This document shows, in pieces, positions 35,406-44,470 of a stretch of 64,000 nt of DNA; position 1 is the stretch's first letter; every line of letters begins with the position of its first letter. The notes beneath the pieces are model-generated. The model searched no databases. It saw nothing but the letters and a program-made list of their open reading frames with translations, and was not told where the DNA came from. Both the position numbers and the translations under genes were made by a program. Origin of the DNA: SG8-30 sp963715485 (GTDB lineage: Bacteria > Pseudomonadota > Gammaproteobacteria > Steroidobacterales > Steroidobacteraceae); contig OY970244.1 in the NCBI GenBank assembly GCA_963715485.1, positions 62,001 to 126,000 on the forward strand, read 5' to 3'.

Positions 35406-36517
35406 ACGTCGAGGGCCGGGTCCGCGTCTCCGCCAGATTGGCCGACGGCCGGCTTGCAGACGTGCGCGTCGTCGCCGACCGGCCGCTGCTGGCTCGGCGC
35501 CTGCTGGTCGGGCGCACGCCGGCAGAGGCGCTCGACCTGCTGCCATCGGTCTATTCCCTCTGCGGCCGGTCCCAGGCGACCGTGGCCGGGGCGGCGCTCG
35601 ATGCCGCGCTCGGGGAACTCCCGGGCCAGGCGATCCAGCGCCGGCGGGCGCGGGAGATGACCGCCGAGACCGCGGGCGAGCATGCTTTCCGCCTGCTGCT
35701 CGACTGGCCCGCGCTGGGCGGCGACCCGGGCGACGTGCCGCTGCTCAGCCGCGTGCGCTCACTGCTGGCCGGCGCCGCGGTCTCCGAGGGCTCCTGGGGT
35801 GCGGCCCGCGATGCACTGATCGTCATGACCGAGGCCCGGATCCTCGGCACCGGGATGGACTCCTGGCTGGAGCAGTTCTCCGCCGCAGAGTGGATCGAGT
35901 GGGCGCGGGCCCGCCGCACCGGTTGCGCCGGCACGATGGCGATGCTGGCCTCGCTGACCGAGTGGTCTGCGCCGGACACGCCGCAGTTGATGCGACCGCA
36001 ACATTCCCTGTTCGTCGAGCAGATCGCGCTGCGCGCACTGGAGGACCCGGACTTCGCCGCGGCGCCCGTCCTCGACGGCGAGCCGGCCGAATGTGGTCCG
36101 CTGGCCCGGTGCCTGTCCCACCCCGCGGTGCGCGACCTGACCCGCCGCGACCGCATCACCGCCCGCGCCTTCGCGCGCCTGGCGGAGTTCACGCTGATGT
36201 TGCGCGAGGACAGTCGCGCGGGTCACCTGGAGTCGGCCATGCCGGCGCCGGGCGTCGGTGCCGCGATGGGCGAGATGGCCCGCGGCATGCTGGTCCATGC
36301 GGTCCGGCTCGACGGCGGCCGCATCGCCGACTACGTCATCGTCGCGCCCACCGAGTGGAACTTCCACCCACGTGGTGCGTTGTTCCGCGAGCTGTCCGGC
36401 AGGCCGGTGCGCGACGAGGGCGAGGCCAAGCGGGCGCTGGCCTTCGCCGCCGCTACGCTCGATCCCTGCGTCGCGCTGGAGACCGGCCTCGCGGACGGGG
36501 AACCTGGCAGTGCATGA
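35402..36517 (+). CDS. hupK: HupK, hydrogenase large-subunit-like assembly protein
   Basis: A 371-aa protein related in sequence to hydrogenase large subunits but not catalytic. LCGRSQATVAG replaces the first CxxC and TLDPCVALE replaces the second; WNFHPRGALFRELSG resembles the large-subunit core. HupK/HoxV is proposed as a scaffold for building the Fe(CN)2CO unit before transfer to HyaB. Its end overlaps hypA by 8 nt. Intact. Confidence 0.93.
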   Translation: MNVEGRVRVSARLADGRLADVRVVADRPLLARRLLVGRTPAEALDLLPSVYSLCGRSQATVAGAALDAALGELPGQAIQRRRAREMTAETAGEHAFRLLLDWPALGGDPGDVPLLSRVRSLLAGAAVSEGSWGAARDALIVMTEARILGTGMDSWLEQFSAAEWIEWARARRTGCAGTMAMLASLTEWSAPDTPQLMRPQHSLFVEQIALRALEDPDFAAAPVLDGEPAECGPLARCLSHPAVRDLTRRDRITARAFARLAEFTLMLREDSRAGHLESAMPAPGVGAAMGEMARGMLVHAVRLDGGRIADYVIVAPTEWNFHPRGALFRELSGRPVRDEGEAKRALAFAAATLDPCVALETGLADGEPGSA

Positions 36518-36851
36518 GATGTCCCTTGCAGAGAGCATCGTGCAGATCGCGGAGGAGACGGCGCGCTCCAACGGCGCGTCGCGGGTCAGCCTGGTGCTGC
36601 TCGAGGTCGGCAAGCTGGCCGGGGTCGAGATCGACGCGCTACGCTTCTGCTTCGACGCGGCGAGCCGGTCGAGCCTCCTGGAAGGCGCGACGCTCGTGAT
36701 CGAGCAGCCGGACGGGAGCGCATGGTGCCTGCCCTGCGGCGGCACGATACCGTTGTCGAGCCTGGCGGACCCGTGCCCGAACTGCGGCAGCCACCAGCTG
36801 CAGGTGACCGGCGGGACGGAGCTGAAGGTCCGCGAACTGGAAATACACTGA
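36510..36851 (+). CDS. hypA: HypA, nickel-insertion protein
   Basis: Delivers nickel to the hydrogenase large subunit with HypB. The start is GTG 36510, giving MHEMSLAESIVQIAEE; His2 is the nickel ligand and this start restores the invariant MHE motif. An ATG at 36514 is in the wrong frame. The zinc site is CLPCGG and CPNCGS, about residues 70-95. 113 aa, the normal length. It overlaps hupK. Confidence 0.95.
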   Translation: MHEMSLAESIVQIAEETARSNGASRVSLVLLEVGKLAGVEIDALRFCFDAASRSSLLEGATLVIEQPDGSAWCLPCGGTIPLSSLADPCPNCGSHQLQVTGGTELKVRELEIH

Positions 36852-36863
36852 GGAGACGAGGGC

Positions 36864-37733
36864 ATGTGCACGACCTGCGGCTGCGGCACGGATCACGTCC
36901 ACATCGACGGTGTGGGCCAGCCGCTGGCGCGCGGGTCGCAGGCGCCGCTCGACGGGCAGGAGACCTTCGCCCCTGCGGCGCAACCTGTCGGCGAGCTGGC
37001 GATCGGCGCGGCGGCCGTGCACGCGCACGGCACCACCGCCAGCCGCATCGTGCAGGTCGAGCGTGACCTGCTGGCCGCCAACGACTCCTGGGCGCAGCGC
37101 AACCGCGAGCGCTTCGCCGCAGCGCGCACGCTCTGCCTCAACCTGGTGTCGAGCCCCGGCTCCGGCAAGACGACCCTGCTCGTGCGCACGGTCGCAGCGC
37201 TCGCGCCCGGGATGTCCGTCAGCGTGATCGAAGGCGACCAGCAGACCTCGAACGACGCCGACCGCATCCGCGCCACCGGCGTGCCGGCGGTGCAGGTCAA
37301 CACCGGCAAGGGCTGCCATCTCGAGGCGCCGATGGTGGCAAAGGCGCTGGAGAGGCTCGACCTGGGGCCGGGCGGGGTGCTGTTCGTGGAGAACGTCGGC
37401 AACCTGGTGTGCCCGGCGCTGTTCGACCTCGGCGAGGCGCACAAGGTCGCGATCCTGTCGGTTACCGAGGGCGAGGACAAGCCGCTCAAGTATCCCGACA
37501 TGTTCCGCGTGGCGGACCTCGTGCTGATCAACAAGGTCGACCTGCTGCCCTACCTGGACTTCGACGTGGACCTTTGCGAGGCGAATGCCCGCCGCGTGAA
37601 CCCGTCGGTCGAGGTGATCCGGGTCTCGGCTCGTTCCGGCGAAGGCTTCGACGACTGGCTGGCCTGGATCGCGCGCCACGCCGCCGCACAGCGGCCCCCG
37701 TCGGGCGCAGCGGGGGACGAGGCCCGCCCGTGA
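36864..37733 (+). CDS. hypB: HypB, hydrogenase nickel GTPase
   Basis: GTPase that, with HypA, inserts nickel. 289 aa. N-terminal high-affinity metal motif MCTTCGCGTDHVHIDG, then the G domain: LVSSPGSGKTTLLVRTV (P-loop), VIEGDQQTSNDADRI, NTGKGCHLEA, VENVGNLVCPALFDLGE and LINKVDLLPYL. The His-rich nickel-storage stretch of some HypBs is absent. It follows hypA by 12 bp and its stop overlaps the hypF GTG. Confidence 0.97.
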   Translation: MCTTCGCGTDHVHIDGVGQPLARGSQAPLDGQETFAPAAQPVGELAIGAAAVHAHGTTASRIVQVERDLLAANDSWAQRNRERFAAARTLCLNLVSSPGSGKTTLLVRTVAALAPGMSVSVIEGDQQTSNDADRIRATGVPAVQVNTGKGCHLEAPMVAKALERLDLGPGGVLFVENVGNLVCPALFDLGEAHKVAILSVTEGEDKPLKYPDMFRVADLVLINKVDLLPYLDFDVDLCEANARRVNPSVEVIRVSARSGEGFDDWLAWIARHAAAQRPPSGAAGDEARP

Positions 37734-40037
37734 GCGAGGCGCCCGCGCGGCGCCACCTGCGTGTCCGCGGACAGGTCCAGGGCGTCGGCTTCCGCCCCTT
37801 CGTGTACCGCATCGCGGTGGACTGCGGCCTCTCCGGCTGGGTGCGCAACGACAGCGAAGGCGTGGAGATCGAGATCGAGGGACCGGCCGGCGCGCTGCGC
37901 CAGTTCGAGGACCGCCTGCAGCGCGAGGCCCCACGCCTGGCACGCATCGTGTCAGTGGAAGCCGAAGGGCGGCCGCCTGCCGCGGACCGCGACCCGTTCA
38001 GGATCCTCGCCAGCGGCGGCGGCGGCGGCGGCGCGCACGTCACGCCGGACACGGCGGTATGCCCGGACTGCCTGGCCGAGCTGTTCGACCCGTCAGACCG
38101 GCGCTGGCGCTACGCCTTCATCAACTGCACCCACTGCGGACCGCGCTACACGATCACGCGCGCCCTGCCCTATGACCGCCCCAACACCAGCATGGCGGCA
38201 TTCAGGATGTGCGATCCCTGCCTGGCGGAATACCGCGACCCGCTGCACCGCCGCTTCCACGCCCAGCCGAATGCCTGTCCGGCCTGCGGACCATCCCTGT
38301 CCCTGGTCGATGCCACGGGCCGCGCCCTGGGCGACGAGGACCCGGTCACCGCGGCCCTCCGGCGGGTCCGCGAGGGCGGCGATCCTCGCGGTGAAGGGCC
38401 TCGGCGGCTTTCACCTGGTCTGTGACGCACAGCATCCGCGCACCGTCGCCGAGCTGAGGCGGCGCAAGCACCGGGAGGAAAAGCCCTTCGCCTTGATGGT
38501 CGCCAACGTCGCTTCCGCCACCCGTCACGCGCGCGTCGGCGCCGCCGAACGGGTCGCGCTCGAATCCGCCGAGCGGCCGATCGTGCTGCTGGAACGGCAC
38601 GACCCGGCAGCGGACCTGCCACCCGGCGTGGCGCCGGGCCTGGCGGTGCTGGGCATCATGCTGCCCTATACCCCGCTGCACTACCTGCTGTTCCACGAAC
38701 AGGCCGGCCGCCCGGCGGGAACCGCCTGGCTGGACGCGCCGGTGGACCTGACGCTGGTCTGCACCTCGGCCAACCCCGGTGGCGAGCCGCTGGTGATCGA
38801 CAACGACGAGGCGCTGGCCCGCCTCGGCGGCATCGCGGACGCGTTCCTGCTGCACGATCGCGAGATCCTCGTGCGCTGCGACGACACGGTGGCCCAGGTG
38901 CGTGGCGAGCGGTTGCGGTTCATCCGCCGGGCGCGCGGGCAGACCCCGCGGGCCGTGCGCCTGGCGCTTGGCGGCCCACCGGTGCTGGCGCTAGGCGCCT
39001 ACCTGAAGAACACCGTCTGCGTGACGCGCGGTGACGAGGCCTTCGTCTCCCAGCACGTGGGCGACCTCGACAATCGCCCGACCTGCCGTGCCCTGGAGGA
39101 GACCGCAGCGCACCTGCTCGACGTGCTCGACATCGTCCCCGCCGCGGTCGCCAGCGACCTGCACCCGGACTTCGAGAGCACGCGCCTCGCAGAACGCATC
39201 GCCGCCGGACGCGACCTGCCACACCTGCGGGTGCAGCACCACCATGCCCACGTCGCCGCCGTGATGGCGGAGCATCGCGTGGCCGAGCCGGTCCTCGGGC
39301 TCGCGCTCGACGGCGTCGGGCTCGGCGACGACGGCGGAGCCTGGGGCGGCGAGCTGCTGCAGGTAGGCCCGTCAGGATTCCGCCGGCTGGGGCACCTGGC
39401 GCCGATCGCGCTGCCGGGCGGGGACCGGGCGGCGCGGGAGCCGTGGCGGGTGGCGGCCGCGGCGCTGCACGCGCTGGGTCGCCCGGAAGAGATCGAGCGC
39501 CGCTTCCAGCATGCGGCCGCACCCGCGGTGCGTGCGATGCTGGAACAAGGCGTGCGCTGCCCACCGACGACCAGCGCCGGGCGGTGGTTCGACGCTGCGG
39601 CAGGACTGCTGGGCCTGAAGGAGGTCATGCGGTTCGAGGGGCAGGCAGCCATGCTGCTCGAGGGGCTCGCCGCAGCCCACGGGCCGGTCGACCCCTCGCC
39701 CGATGTCCGCCTGGCGGACGACCTGACCCTCGACCTCCTGCCTCTCTTCAACCGCCTTGCGGATACTAGCGATGCCGGATTCGGTGCCGCCCTGTTTCAT
39801 TCGACCCTGGCGAACGCGCTGGCGGAGTGGGCGGCGGCGGCCGCCGACCGGACCGGCCTGCGCCGGGTGGTCCTGTCGGGAGGCTGCTTCATGAACCGTA
39901 TCCTCTCCGCGGAAGTCGGGCGCCACCTCGAGGGCATGGGCCTGACGGTGCTGGAGGCCGGCGAACTGCCTCCCAACGACGGGGGTCTCGCCGCCGGGCA
40001 GGCCTGGGCCGCCCTCATGGCCAGGATGGAGTCGTGA
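37730..40037 (+). CDS. hypF: HypF carbamoyltransferase (one frameshift)
   Basis: Makes the thiocarbamate on HypE that becomes the cyanide ligands. Domain order: acylphosphatase (VRGQVQGVGFRPFVYRIA), two zinc fingers (VCPDCLAELFD, NCTHCGPRYT, CDPCLAEY, NACPACGPS), a YrdC-like domain (AVKGLGGFHLVCDA, KPFALMV, LLPYTPLHYLLF, TSANPGGEPL), and a Kae1-like domain with VQHHHAHVAAVM and SGGCFMN. One extra base near 38,377 splits it; the span is 3n+1. The start is GTG 37730. About 768 aa. Confidence 0.95.
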
Positions 40038-40038
40038 C

Positions 40039-40272
40039 ATGTGTCTTGCATTGCCCGTGAAGGTGGTCGAACTCAAGGACGCTGACCTGGCGGTCGTGGA
40101 CCTCGGCGGTGTGCGCAAGGAGATCTCGCTCGCGCTCGTCGACGGCGTGACGGTCGGTGACTACGTCATCCTGCACGTCGGCTATGCCCTGACGCGTCTC
40201 GATCCGGCCGAAGCCGAGCGCACGCTCGCCACCTTCGCCGAGTCCGGCCTCGCGGAAGCGGCCTCCGCATGA
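40039..40272 (+). CDS. hypC: HypC, hydrogenase maturation chaperone
   Basis: 77 aa, MCLALPVKVVELKDAD at the N-terminus with the essential Cys2; forms the HypCD complex on which the Fe(CN)2CO group is assembled. GDYVILHVGYALTRLDPAEAE is the family C-terminal part. Overlaps hypD by 4 nt. It is the canonical HypC beside the paralogue HupF upstream. Confidence 0.96.
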   Translation: MCLALPVKVVELKDADLAVVDLGGVRKEISLALVDGVTVGDYVILHVGYALTRLDPAEAERTLATFAESGLAEAASA

Positions 40273-41420
40273 AGTACATCGACGAGTTCCGCGACGGGGC
40301 CCTGGCGCGCTCCCTCGGCGCCGCCATCGCGCGCGAGGCGCGGCCGGAACGCCGCTACAGCTTCATGGAATTCTGCGGCGGGCACACCCACGCCATCGCG
40401 CGCTACGGCGTCACCGACCTGCTGCCGGCCAACCTGCGCATGATCCACGGTCCGGGCTGCCCGGTCTGCGTGCTGCCCGTGGGCCGGGTGGACATGGCCA
40501 TCGAGATTGCGCGCCGACCGGGCGTGATCCTCGCCACCTATGGCGACACCATGCGCGTGCCGGCCTCCGGGCGGCTGTCGCTGCTGAAGGCCAAGGCGCA
40601 GGGCGCCGACGTGCGCATGGTGTACTCGACCGCGGATGCCGTGCGGCTCGCGGCGGAACATCCCGACCGCGAGGTCGTGATGTTCGCCATCGGCTTCGAG
40701 ACCACCACGCCGCCCACCGCGCTCGCCATCAAGCAGGCCGAGGCGAAGGGCCTGAAGAACTTCATGGTGTTCTGCAACCACGTGCTGACGCCGTCGGCGA
40801 TCTCGCACATCCTGGAATCGCCGGAGGTGCGCGAGCTCGGCACCGTGCCCATCGACGGCTTCGTCGGCCCGGCGCACGTCTCGACGGTGATCGGCAGCCG
40901 GCCCTACGAGTTCTTCGCGGAGGAATACCAGAAGCCCGTGGTCATCGCCGGCTTCGAGCCGCTGGACGTGATGCAGGCGATCCTGATGCTGGTGCGGCAG
41001 GTGAACGACGGCCGCGCCGAGGTGGAGAACGAGTTCACGCGCGCGGTGACGCGCGAGGGCAACGCCAAGGCCCAGGCGCTGGTGGCGGAGGTGTTCGAGC
41101 TGCGGCGCGAGTTCGAGTGGCGCGGCCTCGGCGCCGTGCCCTACAGCGCGCTCCGGCTGAAGGAGAAGTACGCCGCCTTCGACGCGGAGCGCCGTTACGC
41201 GCTCGCCGACCGGCAGGTCGCCGACCACAAGGCCTGCGACTGCGGGGCCATCCTGCGCGGCGTGAAGGAGCCGGCCGACTGCAAGCTGTTCGGCACGGCC
41301 TGCACGCCGGAGAACCCGCTCGGCAGCTGCATGGTGTCCTCCGAGGGCGCCTGCGCCGCGCACTACACCTACGGCCGCTTCCGCGACGTGTCCCGCAGGA
41401 CGGCGGCCGCGGCCACATGA
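40269..41420 (+). CDS. hypD: HypD, Fe-S scaffold for the hydrogenase cofactor
   Basis: 383 aa, intact. MEFCGGHTHAIARYG, HGPGCPVCVLPVGRVD and IGFETTTPPTA are the HypD core motifs with the iron and redox cysteines. The C-terminal cysteines (KACDCGAILRG, CKLFGTACTPENPLGSCMVS) bind the [4Fe-4S] cluster. It starts inside the hypC stop and ends inside the hypE start. Confidence 0.97.
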   Translation: MKYIDEFRDGALARSLGAAIAREARPERRYSFMEFCGGHTHAIARYGVTDLLPANLRMIHGPGCPVCVLPVGRVDMAIEIARRPGVILATYGDTMRVPASGRLSLLKAKAQGADVRMVYSTADAVRLAAEHPDREVVMFAIGFETTTPPTALAIKQAEAKGLKNFMVFCNHVLTPSAISHILESPEVRELGTVPIDGFVGPAHVSTVIGSRPYEFFAEEYQKPVVIAGFEPLDVMQAILMLVRQVNDGRAEVENEFTRAVTREGNAKAQALVAEVFELRREFEWRGLGAVPYSALRLKEKYAAFDAERRYALADRQVADHKACDCGAILRGVKEPADCKLFGTACTPENPLGSCMVSSEGACAAHYTYGRFRDVSRRTAAAAT

Positions 41421-42457
41421 GGCGGGGCTTCACGCGCGCGCTCGACTTCCGCCACGGCCAGGTCGAGATGACCCACGGCAGCGGCGGGCGGGCGATGGCA
41501 CAGCTCATCGAGGAGTTGTTCGTCGCCGCCTTCGACAACGAGGCGCTGCGGCGCATGGACGACCAGGCGCAGGTCGAGGTCCCGCCGGGCCGGCTCGTCG
41601 TCGCCACCGACTCGCACGTGGTCTCGCCGCTGTTCTTTCCGGGCGGCGACATCGGCTGCCTGTCGGTACACGGGACCGTGAACGACGTGGCCATGGCCGG
41701 GGCCCGGCCGCTCTACCTCGCCGCGAGCTTCATCCTCGAGGAGGGCCTGCCGCTCGCCGACCTGAGGCGCATCGTGGACTCGATGGCGCGGGCCTCGCGC
41801 GAGGCCGGCGTGCCGGTGGTCACCGGGGACACCAAGGTGGTGGAGCGCGGCCACGGGGACGGCGTGTTCATCACGACCACCGGGGTCGGCGTGGTGCCCG
41901 CGGGCGTGAACGTCTCGGGCAACCGCGCGCGCCCGGGCGACGTGGTGATGGTCAACGGCACGATGGGCGACCACGGTGTCGCAATCATGTCGCTGCGCGA
42001 GAACCTTTCCTTCGGCACGACCATCGAGTCGGACACGGCCGCGCTGCACGGGCTGGTCGCGGCCATGCTCGAGGCCGTGCCGGGCATCCACTGCCTGCGC
42101 GACCCGACGCGCGGCGGGCTGGCCACGACGCTCAACGAGCTGGCGCGCCAGTCCGGCGTCGGCATCGTCATCGGCGAGGACAGGATCCCTGTGCGCGGCG
42201 AGGTGAACTCGGCCTGCGAGTTCCTCGGCCTCGACCCGCTATATGTCGCCAATGAGGGAAAGCTGGTGGCGATCTGCGCCCCTGCCGACGCGGTGCGGCT
42301 GCTCGAGGCGATGCGCGCCCATCCGCTGGGGCACGACTCGGCGATCATCGGCGAGGTGATCGAGGACGAGCACGCCTTCGTGCAGATGGACACGGCCTTC
42401 GGCGGGCGGCGCGTGGTGGACTGGCTGACCGGCGACCAGCTGCCGCGGATCTGCTAG
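41417..42457 (+). CDS. hypE: HypE, carbamoyl dehydratase
   Basis: Dehydrates the thiocarbamate on its C-terminal Cys to thiocyanate, the source of CN. 346 aa ending LPRIC, the required terminal cysteine. MTHGSGGRAMAQLIEELF, VATDSHVVSPLFFPGGDIG and LRDPTRGGLATTLNELA are AIR-synthase-like ATP-binding motifs. Overlaps hypD by 4 nt. Intact. Confidence 0.97.
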   Translation: MRRGFTRALDFRHGQVEMTHGSGGRAMAQLIEELFVAAFDNEALRRMDDQAQVEVPPGRLVVATDSHVVSPLFFPGGDIGCLSVHGTVNDVAMAGARPLYLAASFILEEGLPLADLRRIVDSMARASREAGVPVVTGDTKVVERGHGDGVFITTTGVGVVPAGVNVSGNRARPGDVVMVNGTMGDHGVAIMSLRENLSFGTTIESDTAALHGLVAAMLEAVPGIHCLRDPTRGGLATTLNELARQSGVGIVIGEDRIPVRGEVNSACEFLGLDPLYVANEGKLVAICAPADAVRLLEAMRAHPLGHDSAIIGEVIEDEHAFVQMDTAFGGRRVVDWLTGDQLPRIC

Positions 42458-42472
42458 GAGACCCGCCCCGCC

Positions 42473-44173
42473 GTGCGCATCCTGTTGCTGACCCATGCCT
42501 TCAACGGGCTGGCGCAGCGTCTCCATGTCGAGCTCGCCTCGCGCGGTCATGTCGTGTCCGTCGAGTTCGACATCGCCGACAGCGTCACGCGCGAGGCAGT
42601 CGGGCTTTTCCGTCCGGACCTCGTCGTCGCGCCGTTCCTGAAGCGCGCCATCCCGGACGACGTGTGGCGCCGCATCCCCTGCCTGGTGGTGCACCCGGGC
42701 ATCGTCGGCGACCGCGGGCCGTCGGCGCTCGACTGGGCCATCCGCGAGGGCGAGCGCGAGTGGGGGGTGACGCTGCTGCAGGCGAACGCCGAGATGGACG
42801 CCGGCGACGTCTGGGCGGCCGAGACCTTCCCGATGCGCGTGGCCGCCAAGAGCAGCCTCTACCGGCGCGAGGTCACCGACGCCGCCGCGCGCTGCGTGCT
42901 CCAGGCACTGGAGCGGGCGGCCGACCCATCGTTCCGGCCGACGCCGGTGAACCCCGCCGACCCGGCGGTCCGCGGCCGCGCTCCGGCCGTTGATGCGACA
43001 GGCGCAACGGCGCATCGACTGGACCGGCGGACGACAGCGAGACGGTGCTGGCCAAGGTCCACGCCGCGGACGGCTTCCCGGGCGTGCTGGACGAGGTGGC
43101 AGGACTCGCCTGCCGGCTGTTCGGCGCCTGGCCGGAGCCCTCGCCACCGGCCACGGGAACCCCTGGCTCGGTCCTCGCGACCCGGGAAGGCGCCATCCTG
43201 CGCGCCACCCGCGACGGGGCGATCTGGATCAGCCACCTGAAGGCCGAGGACGACGAGACGGCCATCAAGCTGCCGGCGGCGCGGGTCCTCGGCGGCGCAT
43301 CGACGGAGTCCCGGAGTGGCCGATCAGGCTCGATGCCCCCTCGGCGGCCGGCGGCTTCCGCGAACTCGGGTACTTCGAGACAGGGACCGGCGGGTTCCTG
43401 TCCTTCGACTTTCACAACGGTGCGATGTCAACGGCGACAGTGCCAGCGGCTGGCGGCGGCCTTGCGCGAGGTGCGCAGCCGACCGGCAACGGTGCTGGTC
43501 CTGCTCGGCGGGTCCGAGTTCTGGTCCAACGGGATCCACCTCGGGACGATCGAGGCGGCCGCCAATCCGGCGGATGAATCCTGGGAGAATATCAACGCGA
43601 TCGACGACGTTTGCCTCGAGATCCTGTCTTTTAGGGACAAGATGGTCGTTTCGGCCCTGCGTGGAAACGGCGGAGCCGGCGGCGTCTTCCTGGCGCTGGC
43701 GGCCGACCTGGTGTGGGCGCGCGACGGCGCGATCCTGAATCCCCACTACAAGAACATGGGCAACCTCTACGGCTCCGAGTACTGGACCTACCTCCTCCCG
43801 CGGCGGGTCGGCCAGGACGGCGTGCAGCAGGTCATGGGCAACCGGCTGCCGATCGGGGCCCGGCAGGCGGTGGAACTGGGACTGGTGGATGGCCTGCTGG
43901 ACCCGGTGGATCCGCTCGCGGACGCGACAGATGAAGGCGCTGGCCCTTGCCACGGCGGACGACTTCGCGGCACGGCTGGCCGCCCGCAACGCCCGGCGGG
44001 ACGCGGACGAGGCGGAGAAGCCCCTGCGAGCGTATCGCGAGGCCGAGCTGGAGCGCATGCGCCTGAACTTCTACGGCTTCGACCCGAGCTACCACGTGGC
44101 GCGGCACCGATTCATGTTCCGGACGCCCCATTCCTGGACCCCGCGCCACCTCGCCACCCACCGCCGACTCTGA
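42473..44173 (+). CDS. hypX: HypX/HoxX, formyl-CoA-dependent CO-ligand synthase (about five frameshifts)
   Basis: Produces the active-site CO ligand from a formyl group under aerobic growth. N-terminal formyltransferase-like half: RILLLTHAFNGLAQRLHVEL, VVHPGIVGDRGPSALDWAI, VTLLQANAEMDAGDVWA, SSLYRREVTDAA. C-terminal crotonase-like half: FLSFDFHNGAMST, LVLLGGSEFWSNGIHLG, NGGAGGVFLALAADLVWA, NPHYKNMGNLYGSEYWTYLL and FYGFDPSYHVARHRFM. Shifts (near 42,985, 43,035, 43,300, 43,435 and 43,925) sum to a multiple of three, giving about 566 aa, the family length. GTG start 42473 after AGGAG. Last gene of the operon. Confidence 0.92.
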
Positions 44174-44174
44174 C

Positions 44175-44256
44175 GGGGACATTCCTATTTTCCCTTTTGG
44201 CGCCAGGTGCCCAGGGCAGGAGCAAGGCTGGCGAAAAGGAAAATAGGAATGTCCCC
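44175..44256. repeat. 82-bp hairpin with GGGGACATTCC ends after hypX
   Basis: The left arm begins GGGGACATTCCTATTTTC (44175-44198 in all) and the right arm (44234-44256) is its reverse complement with a single-base bulge; the loop is 35 bp. The element starts 1 bp after the hypX stop. Sequences starting GGGGACATTCCTATTTTC are widespread REP-like units in high-GC gammaproteobacteria. It can act as a terminator for the hydrogenase operon. It is related in its first six bases to the GGGGACAGTCCCC palindromes at 0.8 and 5.8 kb. Confidence 0.88.
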
Positions 44257-44296
44257 ATTTCCTTGTCTCTCGTTTATATTAGCGCCTTCTAAATTA

Positions 44297-44324
44297 CGAA
44301 ACACGATGCATCATTCGTGTTTCG
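44297..44324. promoter_or_regulatory. 28-bp palindrome upstream of the cox operon
   Basis: CGAAACACGA (44297-44306) and TCGTGTTTCG (44315-44324) form a perfect 10-bp inverted repeat around TGCATCAT. It is in the AT-richer 214-bp gap (44257-44470) ahead of the DUF2244 gene and the oxidase genes. It may be an operator for a dimeric regulator or a leader hairpin; the regulator is unknown. The gap holds no gene, and TTTATATT at about 44,272 is a possible -10 element. Confidence 0.5.
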
Positions 44325-44470
44325 CGGTGCGCGGCGGGCCTCCGGGACCGGCATGGCACGAGGGTCGGCCACGGTCATTCCCATTGACTTGCCAACGATT
44401 TTTCGTGTTGCGGCGCCTGTCCTGCTCCCTTACGATTCGCGGTCTTCACGCTGTCGAGGACTGAAGGGCC

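Noticed and set aside
31544..44173. Programmed ribosomal frameshifting in the hydrogenase genes
   Set aside because: The shifts differ in position and sequence, lack a shared slippery heptamer or downstream structure, and occur equally in housekeeping genes such as gmk and ubiA; single-base assembly errors explain them better.
28644..44256. The hydrogenase operon as a recently inserted mobile island
   Set aside because: Base composition matches the flanks, and there is no integrase, tRNA junction or direct-repeat boundary; the hairpin at the right end alone is insufficient.
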